64,000 nucleotides of DNA from Prochloraceae cyanobacterium PL24a_bin.78 (GTDB taxonomy: Bacteria; Cyanobacteriota; Cyanobacteriia; Cyanobacteriales; JANQIW01): positions 1 to 64,000 of the forward strand of contig JANQIW010000172.1 in assembly GCA_028281945.1 (NCBI GenBank), read 5' to 3'. Made by a program: the position numbers and the translations under genes. Shown here in pieces: positions 28,947-38,837 of this stretch. The notes under the pieces were generated by a model that was not told the origin of the DNA, did no database searches, and worked only from the letters and a program-made list of their open reading frames with translations. Position 1 is the first letter of the stretch; every line of letters starts with the position of its first letter.

Positions 28947-29383
28947 AATTATAATTTGATATTAAATAATTTAAAATCTAATTTAATTCATAATTGTAAA
29001 GATAATTAACAGATAAATTTTCCTCAAAAAATTAAAATAAAAATGGAATCAAACACTATCAAAAGCAACTTAAAAAATTAGAAACTCCATGAAATATAGA
29101 TTATACTAAAAGATCGAATTTACCAGAAGGGAAGCAAATACTTCAATAGTAGCAAGGAAAAATCTTTTTTTCAGGAGTGAATACCATAACCACAAGATAA
29201 GATGTTAGCATATCTGGAGTAAACCATTCTTAGAAAAGGAGTAAAGAGCAAATAAAAAGATAACTACGTATTATAACTGATAGCAATATTGAAAAAAGTC
29301 TTGATAGGATATCAAAAAAAATGTTTAACTACGATGGGAATAATTATCAAATAATCATCAAATAAGATAAAAAAGGAAAAAAA
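28947..29383. other. Intergenic region upstream of the TolC-like gene
   Basis: This 437-bp A/T-rich stretch contains no convincing reading frame, RNA gene or MITE copy. It should hold the promoter of the outer-membrane channel gene. The A-rich leader aaaaaggaaaaaaa precedes the ATG. Confidence 0.5.
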
Positions 29384-30895
29384 ATGATGCTAAGAAATCT
29401 TTATTTAATAGCAGTTAGTACCAGTTTAATCCTATCTCTAGGAGCCGTAAGCTCTTGGGCACAAGACTTATCCCACCAAAAGAGAGAAGAAGGGAAATCA
29501 TTACTAACTCAAGAAACCCTCGATCCACCAAATACAGGGGAAAAAATCGATGCTGAAGATATAGAATTCAATGCCGACCCCTTAGTATTTCCTACTAAAC
29601 CAGAAGAGGTATCAGAACAAAAATTACTAGAAATAAGCCTTCAACAAGCGGTAGAAATAGCTCTAGGTAAAAATAGAAACTTAGAGGCAGCTAGACTTAC
29701 CAGAAAACGATCGCAACAAGAATTAAAAGAAGCCATTGCAGCCAGATTTCCAACTCTAACTACTCAATTCGATTTCCTAAACACAGAATCCGCCATACAA
29801 GAAGCAAATAACATTGAATTTGCCGATTTTGAATTCGGAAATTTAACCCCCACTGTAGATGGTACTGTTACAGGAACAATCAGGGTAGATTATGATGTCT
29901 ACACAGGAGGATTAAGATCCTCGGATATACGTAGAGCTAAAAGACAATTGGAATTTAACCAATTAGATGTAGAAAGAATAGCTGAAGACACTCGCTTGAC
30001 AGTAACTTCTAACTATTATGATTTACAAAATGCTACAGCCCAAGTAGAAATTGAAACAGCAAGTGTGGACGATGCGGCTCAAACTTTACGAGACGCACAA
30101 TTACTAGAACAAGCTGGATTAGGCACGAAATTTGATGTTCTAAGAGCTGAAGTAGAATTAGCTAATGCTCAACAAACTCTCTCTCAAGCAGTATCAGAAT
30201 TACGTCGTACTAGAAGACAGTTAGCACAAACCTTAAGCTTGCCTCAAAATATTCAACTTGCAGCAGCAGATGAAATAGAGGCGGCAGGGCAATGGGATTT
30301 TTCTTTGGAAGAAAGTATTGTTCTTGCTTACAAAAATAGAGTAGAACTGGAACAATTTTTACTACAAAGAGAAATCGATGATGCTCAAAAAGAAATGTCT
30401 TTATCAGCTATTAGACCTCAAATTAGTGTATTTGCAGATTTTAATTTCTTTGATGAATTTGATAATGGCGTTAGACCCACGGATGGTTATACTTTAGGTG
30501 GAACCATCAGTTGGCAAATCTTTGATGGTGGTATTGCTTCTGCTGTTGCGGATCAAGAAGAAACAGATATCGAACTTGCTGAAACTAATTTCGCCACTCA
30601 ACGCAATCAAATCCGTTTTGAAGTGGAAACTGCCTTTTTTGATCTAACTGCTAACCAAAATAATATTAGAACCGCTGAAAAAGCTGTAGAAACTGCTCAA
30701 GAAAGTTTGCGATTGGCTAGATTGCGTTTCCAAGCAGGTGTGGGAACTCAAACTGATGTGATTGAGGCACAAACAGAGTTAACAACAGCAAGAGGTAATT
30801 TTTTAACCGCTATTATTGGTTACAATCAGGCATTGAATCAATTACAACGTGCAGTTAGTAATTTACCAGATAATCGGTTATTTGAACAACCTTAA
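29384..30895 (+). CDS. TolC-family outer membrane efflux protein
   Basis: The protein has 503 residues. A signal peptide (about 1-26, ending SSWAQ) is followed by a short acidic/proline region and two tandem OEP domains (about 86-275 and 290-490) of long amphipathic helices with the LQQAVEIALGKNRNLEAAR and TDVIEAQTELTTARGN signatures. It forms a trimeric channel through the outer membrane for type I secretion or RND/ABC efflux. No adaptor or pump gene is adjacent, so it probably serves several systems. Confidence 0.93.
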   Translation: MMLRNLYLIAVSTSLILSLGAVSSWAQDLSHQKREEGKSLLTQETLDPPNTGEKIDAEDIEFNADPLVFPTKPEEVSEQKLLEISLQQAVEIALGKNRNLEAARLTRKRSQQELKEAIAARFPTLTTQFDFLNTESAIQEANNIEFADFEFGNLTPTVDGTVTGTIRVDYDVYTGGLRSSDIRRAKRQLEFNQLDVERIAEDTRLTVTSNYYDLQNATAQVEIETASVDDAAQTLRDAQLLEQAGLGTKFDVLRAEVELANAQQTLSQAVSELRRTRRQLAQTLSLPQNIQLAAADEIEAAGQWDFSLEESIVLAYKNRVELEQFLLQREIDDAQKEMSLSAIRPQISVFADFNFFDEFDNGVRPTDGYTLGGTISWQIFDGGIASAVADQEETDIELAETNFATQRNQIRFEVETAFFDLTANQNNIRTAEKAVETAQESLRLARLRFQAGVGTQTDVIEAQTELTTARGNFLTAIIGYNQALNQLQRAVSNLPDNRLFEQP

Positions 30896-30904
30896 TTTTT
30901 TTTC

Positions 30905-30940
30905 GGGGCAAAGTTTTTATTCTTTGTCCCAATTGATTTT
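30905..30940 (+). terminator. Probable terminator after the TolC-like gene
   Basis: A 9-bp stem (ggggcaaag pairing with ctttgtccc, one G-U) with an 8-base loop is followed by aattgattttatt. It lies 10 bases after the stop codon. The T-run is broken, so it may be weak. Confidence 0.6.
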
Positions 30941-31073
30941 ATTAATACTGAGAAATTAATACTGAAAAAGTATCATCAATTATTGATTAATACACCTAGA
31001 TTCTTTTAACTCAAAAATAATAATTGATGGAAAAAATAATTTTTATTGTAACATAAACTAAATTAATCTTTTC

Positions 31074-31217
31074 TATATTTATCATTAAAATAATATATAG
31101 AGTTGGAAAATATTAAATCTATGATAACTAAAATTTTATTCTTCCCATTGTTCTAATTCTTTCTATTCTCCCCATTCTTCCCAAGAAAGTGTCTATAAGG
31201 ATTGAAAGAAAACAATA
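31074..31217 (+). mobile_element. Degenerate MITE-like repeat copy
   Basis: The series TAGAGTTGGAAAATATTAAA, then a pyrimidine-rich core with CTTCCCATT/CTCCCCATTC, then GTCTATAAGG and a GAAAACAATAT end matches the family order. It ends directly at the stop codon of tldD on the opposite strand. Confidence 0.65.
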
Positions 31218-32708
31218 TTAGGCAACTCTACCGATTTGAATATCTCTAACTCTTACTGGTACACAACTATGAGTCATCTGAGCAATTTGCATGGGTTCTC
31301 CTTTTCCACACATATTCGTACCAGATTGTCTGACTTCAGAAGCAGGCCCTATAGCATCTACACTATTCCAAAAATCTGTAGTCATTGAATGATAAGTCAC
31401 ATTTTTTAACATACCTACAACTTTACCATTCTCTACTTTCCAAAAAGCATCTCCACCAAATTGAAAATTTCGACGCTGTTGATCAATGGAAAAACTACCT
31501 ACACCATCAATTAAAATTCCGTCTTTGGTATCAGCAATCATTTCTTCTAAAGTAGCGGTATGACTGCCACCAGAGGGCCCTGCTTCTAAACCTAGATTAG
31601 GTATTCTTACCATGGGCACGCTAGACCAACTATCGGCATATGCACTGCCATTACTGCTACTGCGCCCTAATCGATAGGCTGTTTCTCGATCTGTTAAATA
31701 ATCTACCAAAACACCATCTTTTACTATGTACCATTTTTGTGCTGGTACTCCTTCGTCATCGTAACCCATTGTACTACGTCCTTGCCCTTGAGTGCGATCG
31801 GCTACAAAATTAATCCAAGGTGCGCCATATTGAAGTTTATTGAGCTTATCGGTGGTAGCAAAACTGGTGCCGGCAAAATTGGCTTCATAACCATATACCC
31901 GATCTAATTCTGTGGGATGCCCTACGGATTCATGGATTGTCAACCAAACATTTGTGGGCTTTAAAATTAGATTACTACGAATATTACTTGGACATTCAGG
32001 GGCGTTGAGTTTCTCTATTGCTTCATTTGCAACTCGATCGACATTACTTAATAAATCTTCAGCATCAATATGTTCATAACCCATATTCAGAGGAGGACGA
32101 TCATAGCTACGATTTTGGGAATCCCCATTGCCTATGGCTGTACAACCATATCCGGGAAAAGAACGATAAATAGTTTGTTGAATTAAAGAACCAATTGTAG
32201 AAGCAAAGGTTTTATCTTCAAGAGTAAATGTCAAAAATGAATAAGCTTTTTTAATTCCTTTATTATCATAAGATAATAATTTTTTATTAATATTTAACAA
32301 CAAATCTGTTTTTTCTTTCAGAGAAATATCAAAAGGATTTATTTTTATAGGAGTTATATAAGTATCTTCATAAGCTTCAACTGGAACTAATCTGACTGGT
32401 TCATTTTGAGTTAAGTAAGAACCTTTAGCAATATCTACTGCTAGAGCTACTATTCTGGCAATTTCTTCAGGTGTTTTGTGACAACTAGCAGCAAATCCCC
32501 ATGCTCCATTCAATAATACCCTTACGCCAAAACCAGAGCTAATATTATCTGAAAGATTTTGACAAGAACGATCGCGTGCTATTAATCTTTGAGTTCGATA
32601 ATTACATATGCGGATATCTCCGTATTCACAACCAGCTTTGGAGATTAAATCTGTAGCAAGACGAGCAAGTTCGGTTGTATTTGTAAGTTTATTAGGTGTT
32701 TGTACCAT
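31218..32708 (-). CDS. tldD: Metalloprotease TldD
   Basis: The protein has 496 residues. It shows the TldD/PmbA fold with the zinc motif TIHESVGHPTELD (HExxxH), which identifies the catalytic TldD rather than the PmbA/TldE subunit. Further conserved segments are YDDEGVPAQKW and GPSGGSHTATLEEM. The TldD/TldE complex degrades unfolded peptides and processes some ribosomal peptides. The partner gene is not in this window. The stop codon abuts a MITE-like element, but the conserved core is intact. Confidence 0.95.
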   Translation of the reverse strand: MVQTPNKLTNTTELARLATDLISKAGCEYGDIRICNYRTQRLIARDRSCQNLSDNISSGFGVRVLLNGAWGFAASCHKTPEEIARIVALAVDIAKGSYLTQNEPVRLVPVEAYEDTYITPIKINPFDISLKEKTDLLLNINKKLLSYDNKGIKKAYSFLTFTLEDKTFASTIGSLIQQTIYRSFPGYGCTAIGNGDSQNRSYDRPPLNMGYEHIDAEDLLSNVDRVANEAIEKLNAPECPSNIRSNLILKPTNVWLTIHESVGHPTELDRVYGYEANFAGTSFATTDKLNKLQYGAPWINFVADRTQGQGRSTMGYDDEGVPAQKWYIVKDGVLVDYLTDRETAYRLGRSSSNGSAYADSWSSVPMVRIPNLGLEAGPSGGSHTATLEEMIADTKDGILIDGVGSFSIDQQRRNFQFGGDAFWKVENGKVVGMLKNVTYHSMTTDFWNSVDAIGPASEVRQSGTNMCGKGEPMQIAQMTHSCVPVRVRDIQIGRVA

Positions 32709-33031
32709 AAATCTATTGTCAAAAATTAATCAATAACTTTATTTTATATTTTTAATAGGTCAAAATTCTCTGTAAATTTAACTAATTTAAGTATAGACTT
32801 ACATAGTAATGTTCTTTAGTACTATTAAGTATAACTATTTCCAATGATTTGAAAAAAGTTCATGAAAGCTTCATTTTTTTTCTGCTTTAGCAAGCTAATA
32901 ATCTTCTATGATTATTGAATTAAAACAATGTTAGATTTTTTTGTAAAAACTAAAAGGTTTTTGTAGATCTTGACATTGATAAAAAAAGATTTAATAAAGC
33001 AATAATATTTATTATACCATATTTTTTGTTT
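32709..33031. other. Divergent intergenic region between tldD and the AAA-like gene
   Basis: This 323-bp A/T-rich stretch has no frame of note. It must hold the promoters of both divergent genes. No known operator or RNA was recognised. Confidence 0.4.
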
Positions 33032-34129
33032 ATGTCTCACGAATTCCCTAGTGGTCCAGTTCCCTTAAACTCAGAATTATATATAGAACGCTCAAATATT
33101 GAACCACAAGCTTTTGAAGAAGTTGTTAAACCAGGAAGTTTAATTAGAATTAAAGCTTCAATGAAAATGGGAAAGAAGTCCCTTCTCATCAGAATTATTG
33201 ACTATGCCAAAGAACATCTATATTATAAAATTGTTGATTTAGATTTTCAAGAAGCAGGTGAGATAAACTTATCAGATCCTAATAAATTTTTAAGGTGGTT
33301 TTGTAAAAGAATCGCTAATCAATTACAAATTTTACCTAATTTAGATGAATATTGGGATGAAGATGTAGGACCTATTTTAAGTTGTACCACCTACTTTGAA
33401 GAATATTTATTAGATCTAATAAATGAACCTATAGTTTTAGCAATAAATCAATTGCATATCATTTTTTCCTATGATAAAACAGCTCAATCTTTTTTGCCAT
33501 TATTAAGATGTTTACATGAAAAAGCACGAATATATGAAAATTTTGCAAAGCTTCGTATAGTTGTAACTTACTCAACCAATGATTATGTAAACCTTAGTGT
33601 AAATCAATCTCCATTAAATTTAGGATTACCTCTTTCTCTACCAGAATTTACTAAAAAAGAAGTAGAAGATTTAGTAGATAGACATGGATTAGAATGGGCA
33701 GATGAAGATAAAGCAATAAGACTTACTGAGCGATTAATGGAATTGGTAGGTGGCCATCCTTATTTGATTCGGCTTGCTCTTTATCGTTTGGTTGAATCTT
33801 CTGAATCTTTAACTCAAGAACAAATCTTAGAAAAGTTTGATCAACTCTTAGAAAATGCCCCAACTCAAAGTGGAATTTATAGTGATCATCTAAGATATTT
33901 ATTCAATCAATTAGAAGAAAAATCTGAATTGAAAAATGCCTTTAGAGAAGTTCTTATTCATAGCAAAGTACAACTAAAACCAATTATTGCTTATAAATTA
34001 GAGAGTCTAGGGATTATAAAACTAGAAGGGAATTATTCAAAAATTGCTTGTGAGTTACATAGAATTTATTTTGTTAATCAATATCTAAGAGACAATTATC
34101 TCGAAAAATCCCATGATGAATCTGATTAA
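33032..34129 (+). CDS. AAA-like domain protein (AAA_35 type), probably truncated
   Basis: The protein has 365 residues from the ATG at 33032; a TTG two codons earlier is in frame but less likely. MSHEFPSGPVPLNSELYIER is the usual start of cyanobacterial AAA-like proteins. The P-loop is KASMKMGKKS (41-50), a variant of the common PRQMGKSS. GGHPYLIRLALY and a winged-helix region complete the STAND-like module. These modules normally carry a C-terminal output domain, and here a decayed GGDEF sequence follows the stop codon within 15 bp. The protein is probably a residual sensor part. Confidence 0.85.
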   Translation: MSHEFPSGPVPLNSELYIERSNIEPQAFEEVVKPGSLIRIKASMKMGKKSLLIRIIDYAKEHLYYKIVDLDFQEAGEINLSDPNKFLRWFCKRIANQLQILPNLDEYWDEDVGPILSCTTYFEEYLLDLINEPIVLAINQLHIIFSYDKTAQSFLPLLRCLHEKARIYENFAKLRIVVTYSTNDYVNLSVNQSPLNLGLPLSLPEFTKKEVEDLVDRHGLEWADEDKAIRLTERLMELVGGHPYLIRLALYRLVESSESLTQEQILEKFDQLLENAPTQSGIYSDHLRYLFNQLEEKSELKNAFREVLIHSKVQLKPIIAYKLESLGIIKLEGNYSKIACELHRIYFVNQYLRDNYLEKSHDESD

Positions 34130-34143
34130 AAAAGCTTAAATCT

Positions 34144-34365
34144 AAAACCATTGCTGATTTAAATAAAAATAATTTGGCTCAGTCATTAAAAAAATTTAAT
34201 GGCTGTTTAGAATAGAAATGGAATGAAGCTATCAAAAATAATAGCTATTTATATTTGCTTTATTGTGATATAGATGATTCTCCAAATTATAATAATACCT
34301 AGGAAAAGAAGATAGGAGAGATGGCTTTATCTCAAATTTTTCATAAAGTATTGGTCAAAAATTGA
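34144..34365 (+). pseudogene. Decayed GGDEF-domain remnant
   Basis: One plus-strand frame, shifted relative to the AAA gene, reads IADLNKNNLAQSL, then a TAG stop, then KWNEAIKNNSYLYLLYCDID, then a second TAG, then EKKIGEMALSQIFHKVL. This follows the order of a GGDEF domain start (A-D-x-D-G-L-T, W-x-x-A-x-R, L-x-C-D-I-D-x-F-K-x-Y-N-D-T, A-G-D-x-x-L-x-x-I). It was probably the output domain of the preceding AAA gene, lost through a frameshift and stop codons. Confidence 0.65.
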
Positions 34366-34402
34366 AAGATGTACACATTAAAATATTAATAGTACTATAA
34401 CT

Positions 34403-35410
34403 TCATTTTTGTAAAAAACCTAAAGCATTTTTAACCCGTAAAAGAGTTTGGTTTGCGACAGTTTCTGCCTTTTGACAACCTTCACGTAAGACAGAATCTA
34501 AATAACCTTTATCATTAACTATAGCTTGATATCGATCTTGAATAGGTTTAAGTGCTTCAATAGTAGCCTCAGTTAGTATTGGTTTGAATTGTCCCCACCC
34601 CATATTTTCACATTCTTTAGCAGTTTCTTCTAAGCTTTTGCCAGAAAATAAGCTATAAAGAGTGAGAAGATTAGTACATTCAGGACGATTTTCTACATCG
34701 AATGTCAAACCTTTGATTGGATCTGTCTTACAACGTTTAATTTTTTTCTGAATCAATTCTTGAGAATCTAACAAATTAATTCTACTCATATCTGAAGGAT
34801 CGGATTTTGACATTTTACTAGTGCCATCCGTTAAGCTCATCACTCTTGCACCTTCTTTACGAATTAAAGGATTAGGTAATTTTAATACAGGAATATCTGG
34901 ACTACCGAATTTATCATTTATTCTAATTGCAATATCGCGAGTTAATTCTAAATGTTGTTTTTGATCTTCTCCTACCGGCACTCGATCGGCATCATATAAC
35001 AAAATATCAGCAGCCATTAATACGGGATAATCTAATAAACCAACACTCACATTTTCACCTTGTTTAACTGCTTTTTCTTTAAACTGAATCATTCTTTCTA
35101 ACCAGTTAAGAGGAGTGATACAATTGAGCAGCCATGTTAATTCAGTATGGGCAGTCACATGAGATTGGACAAAAATAGTAGAATATTCTAAATCTATACC
35201 ACAAGCTAAATAGAGAGCGGCGGTATTATAAGTATTATTAGCTAAAATTTTAGGATCGTGTGGTACTGTGATAGCGTGTAAATCTACAACACAAAAGAAA
35301 TTATCATAATTACTTTGATCTTCTACCCAATTACGAATTGCCCCTAAATAATTGCCGATATGTAAATTGCCTGTAGGTTGTACTCCTGATAAAACTCTCT
35401 GTTTACTCAT
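34403..35410 (-). CDS. trpS: Tryptophanyl-tRNA synthetase
   Basis: The 335-residue protein is normal for bacterial TrpRS. It has the class I motif GNLHIGNYLG near the N-terminus, the KMSKS loop (TSKMSKSDPS) and the conserved PVGEDQKQHLELTRDIA. It charges tRNA-Trp in the cytoplasm. It is monocistronic, with degraded sequences on both sides. Confidence 0.98.
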   Translation of the reverse strand: MSKQRVLSGVQPTGNLHIGNYLGAIRNWVEDQSNYDNFFCVVDLHAITVPHDPKILANNTYNTAALYLACGIDLEYSTIFVQSHVTAHTELTWLLNCITPLNWLERMIQFKEKAVKQGENVSVGLLDYPVLMAADILLYDADRVPVGEDQKQHLELTRDIAIRINDKFGSPDIPVLKLPNPLIRKEGARVMSLTDGTSKMSKSDPSDMSRINLLDSQELIQKKIKRCKTDPIKGLTFDVENRPECTNLLTLYSLFSGKSLEETAKECENMGWGQFKPILTEATIEALKPIQDRYQAIVNDKGYLDSVLREGCQKAETVANQTLLRVKNALGFLQK

Positions 35411-35455
35411 TGAGATTATATTTTATGTTACTCTGAAATTTTTACTATAAATTGA

Positions 35456-35605
35456 TTATATCGAAATGATTGTAGCCATGTTGGTTGGAATGCAGACGAT
35501 CGTAATCTTGTTGCTATAAAATTCTACCATAGATTAGGGGCACAAATAATCAAACAAGAGAATCATAGATATTATTTCCAATGGAATGGAGAGAAAATAT
35601 GCTAA
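35456..35605 (+). pseudogene. C-terminal remnant of a GNAT acetyltransferase
   Basis: The plus-strand frame DCSHVGWNADDRNLVAIKFY continues with HRLGA and ends in a TAA stop. The W-N-x5-A-I-x-F-Y-x-R-L-G-A pattern is the C-terminal CoA-side signature of GNAT enzymes. A stop lies just upstream and there is no N-terminal half, so this is a fragment only. Confidence 0.6.
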
Positions 35606-35655
35606 GATCAATCTGATTATCAATATACTAAAATCAAAAAACAGAGCAAAACTTC

Positions 35656-35865
35656 ATGAAAATTAGTGCCCGTAACAATTTAAAAGGAACAGTTAAAAAA
35701 ATAGAAACAGGATCTCTTAACACTGTAATTACATTAGAAATTGCACCTGGAGTAGAAATAAGTGGAACAATTACCAAAGAATCCGCTGAAAGTTTAGGCT
35801 TAACAGAAGGAAAAGAAGCCTATGCAATATTTAAAGCTAGTAGTGTTTTATTTGCTGCTGATTAA
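35656..35865 (+). CDS. mop: Molybdenum-pterin/molybdate-binding protein (Mop/molbindin)
   Basis: The 69-residue protein is a single TOBE/Mop domain: MKISARNNLKG starts it, ITLEI and GTITKESAESLGL lie in the middle, and AIFKASSVLFA ends it. Mop proteins assemble as oligomers that store molybdate or buffer it for cofactor synthesis. It is convergent with narB, which needs a molybdopterin cofactor, so a supporting role in nitrate reduction is likely (inference). Confidence 0.93.
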   Translation: MKISARNNLKGTVKKIETGSLNTVITLEIAPGVEISGTITKESAESLGLTEGKEAYAIFKASSVLFAAD

Positions 35866-35931
35866 TAGGCATAAATTAATTTCTTTAAATAAGAAATATA
35901 CTAATCTAATTTAAATTTAAAATAATAAAAC

Positions 35932-38238
35932 TCAGAGACTAAGAGAAGAAAGGATTTGTAATTGATTCCCTGATTCTCTAGTTTCATCCAGTAAATTATC
36001 AAGATTATCAATAGGAAATAACTTAACAGCACAAGCTTTTAACTCTGGTTGTATAGATATAGGGCAAGATTGGGAATGAGTGAGAGAATTAGCTTCAGCA
36101 TTGTTAGCCCAAAGCGCACCCCAATGCATAGGAATAAAGACAGTTCCCTTAGCAATAGCCGATGTCACTTTTGCAGGTAAACAAGCATTCCCTCGACGGG
36201 ATTCTATTTTCACTAATTTCCCATCAGAAATCCCTAATCTTTCAGCATCTTGAGGATGAATTTCTAGGAAAGGATGAGGGTGCATTTTATTTGTTTTCTC
36301 AATTCTTCCCGTGCGAGTCATAGTATGCCAATGGCCATAAAGCCTTCCAGTCGTTAAAATAAAAGGATAATCGGGATTTATGGGTTCAGCTAAACCACGA
36401 GAATGATAAGCAGCAAATTTTGCCCTACCATCAGCAGTATGGAAATGCCAATCTATATATAAACGATTCCCTTTAAAAGTAGATTCTTTAGTTTTGTTTT
36501 GCTGGAATAAGGAAGAAATAATCCCAGAAGAAGGCTGTTTATCTTGCTTCTTAATATTTATATATTTAGCATCTTCCCAAGAAAAAGGCCATTGAATGGG
36601 ACCCAATTCTTGTAATTTCTGATGACTTATCCCAGAAAGATCGCAAGGGCGGCCTTTTGTCAATTGAGCAAATTCATGATAAACAGCGGCAGAATTCCCA
36701 AAATCAAACTGTTTCTCAAAACCTAAACGCTTACCAACTTCAGCAAAAATCTCCCAATCAGCCTTAGCTTCACCAGGAGGCAATCGAAAAGCTGGGCAAT
36801 ATGTAACTACTCTTTCAGAATTAGTCATAACTCCTGATTTTTCGCTCCACTGAGCCGCCGGTAGCAATATATGAGCATATGCAGCCGTTTCAGTAGGATA
36901 ATAAGCATCTTGATAAACAGTCAAAGGAGATTTTAATAAGGCAGCCTTAGTTCGCTCCAAATCAGGCATACTTACAGCAGGATTAGTAGCGGCAATCCAT
37001 AACAAACCAACATCTCCGGTTTCTAAGCCTCTAATCATACTCCAAGCATCTCTTCCGGGGTTAGGAGATATACTTCCTGATTGTAATCCCCAATATTTTT
37101 CTAATTCTACTCGATGTTCAGAATTTTTCACTAAACGATAACCTGGAAGAATATGTGCTAAACCTCCTGCCTCTCTTCCCCCCATAGCGTTTGGTTGCCC
37201 TGTTAGGGAAAATGGCCCTGCACCTGGTTTACCAATATTGGCAGTCATCAAATGTAAATTAATTAGGGTTCTTACTTTTGCTGTCCCTTCAGATGATTGA
37301 TTTATTCCCATTGACCAGAGGGAAAGAACTTTATCTGATTCTGCCCAATAACGAGCAGTTTTTTCTAAATCATCTATACTGATTCCACATCTGGTACTAA
37401 CAACTTCTGGCGTATAAAACTGAATTACTTTAACATAATCAGAAAAGCCTTGAGTACATTCATCTATGAAAAAAGTATTAATTTTCATCCAGCGTAAAAG
37501 TAAATGGGCAATTCCGTTAAGCAAATCAATATCTGTACCTGGTTTAATAGCTAGATGTAAATCTGCTGCTTGAGCAGTTTGTGTTTTTCGGGGATCCACC
37601 ACCACCATCTTTACTTTAGAATTTTTCTTGTGGTGAGCGCGCAAACGGTTAAAAACAATGGGATGACATTCTGCCGTATTAGTGCCGATTAAAAAAGCAA
37701 AATCTGTTTCTTCGAGATCATCATAGCAACAAGGAGGCCCATCGGAACCAAAGCTTTGGATATAGCCTGCTACGGCTGAAGACATACAAAGACGGGAGTT
37801 AGCATCAAAGTTATTAGTGCCAAGGCATCCTTTGAGTAATTTTTGAGCGATGTAATAATCTTCAGTTTGGAATTGACCTGAGCCATACATACAAATGGAT
37901 TCTGGGCCTTTTTCTTTAAGTTGGGTTTGAATGTGATTGACGATGCGATTGTATGCTTCATCCCAACTGACTTGACGAAAGCTATCTGAGAGGGAATCCC
38001 GCATCATGGGATATTCCAGTCGATTTTTTTGTAGAGATTCAGTAACAGTTGCTCCCTTCACGCATACTTTGCCTTTACTGGAAGGGTGATTTTTATCTCC
38101 CACGACTTTCCAAATGGGATTGGATTGACTATTTTCATTGGTTGCCCGCCTTTTTGCTGCTGGGGGAGATACTTCTAATCCACAACCTACTCCACAATAA
38201 GGGCAAAGTGTTTTGATTGGGGTATCCATGTAATCCAT
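35932..38238 (-). CDS. narB: Assimilatory ferredoxin-nitrate reductase
   Basis: The protein has 768 residues. The N-terminal [4Fe-4S] site is CPYCGVGC (C12, C15, C19) with a fourth Cys in GKVCVKG. Molybdo-bis-PGD domains follow, including [36 protein letters not shown] and the C-terminal [24 protein letters not shown] region. It reduces nitrate to nitrite with ferredoxin in the cytoplasm. A second ATG three codons in is an alternative start. A MITE-like element lies 60 bp upstream, and an NtcA-type site lies on its far side. Confidence 0.97.
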   Translation of the reverse strand: MDYMDTPIKTLCPYCGVGCGLEVSPPAAKRRATNENSQSNPIWKVVGDKNHPSSKGKVCVKGATVTESLQKNRLEYPMMRDSLSDSFRQVSWDEAYNRIVNHIQTQLKEKGPESICMYGSGQFQTEDYYIAQKLLKGCLGTNNFDANSRLCMSSAVAGYIQSFGSDGPPCCYDDLEETDFAFLIGTNTAECHPIVFNRLRAHHKKNSKVKMVVVDPRKTQTAQAADLHLAIKPGTDIDLLNGIAHLLLRWMKINTFFIDECTQGFSDYVKVIQFYTPEVVSTRCGISIDDLEKTARYWAESDKVLSLWSMGINQSSEGTAKVRTLINLHLMTANIGKPGAGPFSLTGQPNAMGGREAGGLAHILPGYRLVKNSEHRVELEKYWGLQSGSISPNPGRDAWSMIRGLETGDVGLLWIAATNPAVSMPDLERTKAALLKSPLTVYQDAYYPTETAAYAHILLPAAQWSEKSGVMTNSERVVTYCPAFRLPPGEAKADWEIFAEVGKRLGFEKQFDFGNSAAVYHEFAQLTKGRPCDLSGISHQKLQELGPIQWPFSWEDAKYINIKKQDKQPSSGIISSLFQQNKTKESTFKGNRLYIDWHFHTADGRAKFAAYHSRGLAEPINPDYPFILTTGRLYGHWHTMTRTGRIEKTNKMHPHPFLEIHPQDAERLGISDGKLVKIESRRGNACLPAKVTSAIAKGTVFIPMHWGALWANNAEANSLTHSQSCPISIQPELKACAVKLFPIDNLDNLLDETRESGNQLQILSSLSL

Positions 38239-38298
38239 ATATTATTTCCTCTTATTTAGTATTTTTTATAGCATTTTGTAAATATTTCTTTCTTTCTA

Positions 38299-38510
38299 AT
38301 ACCAATTTTCTAAAATAATGATAGAGTTGAGAAATCTTAAATTTAGGATAATTAACCCTTTTTAAGTAAAAAGATGGATGAGATACTCAATTCTCCCTAT
38401 TCTTCCCATTCTCCTTACTCTTCCTATTCTCCCATGTCACCATGTCACCATCTCCCATCTTCCCATTCTCCTGATCAATATCTATCATTAATTAAAGAAA
38501 AACGATATAA
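38299..38510 (+). mobile_element. MITE-like repeat copy in the narB upstream region
   Basis: The left end ATACCAATTTTCTAAAATAA and the right end AAAGAAAAACGATATAAG are related as imperfect terminal inverted repeats, each with an inner TGATAGA/TCTATCA. The core is a run of TTCTCCC/TTCCCATT pyrimidine repeats. It is the longest copy in the window (about 212 bp) and lies between narB and a GTA-N8-TAC site. Confidence 0.85.
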
Positions 38511-38550
38511 GACTTGGCTTTAATAGTTACTTTCTTTTTTGTTGCTAATT

Positions 38551-38564
38551 GTAAATTTAACTAC
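38551..38564 (-). promoter_or_regulatory. NtcA-type binding site, probably for narB
   Basis: GTAAATTTAACTAC is an exact GTA-N8-TAC palindrome. A TATTAA box lies 25 bases further on the minus strand. narB is the nitrogen gene it would serve, although the MITE now separates the two. It could instead face the plus-strand AIM24 gene. Confidence 0.55.
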
Positions 38565-38837
38565 AGATTTCTGTTTAGTTATCATTTTTTGCATAATATC
38601 TATGTTTTTTTGACATTTAAAATTTAACTGTAAATAAATCTAACTTTTCAAATAAAAAATTTTTCTAGCTCTAAAAAAGTTAGTTAAAAACTCAATTTTT
38701 TATTGTCAATTATTAAGGTCAATTTTCTATGATAATAGAGCTTCTTTTCCAAGATTTAAATTGAATTTAATAGGCTAAATTTTTTGATAAAATAAAGACA
38801 AAATTAATACCAAAATATAAGAAGTCAAGGAGGAAAA

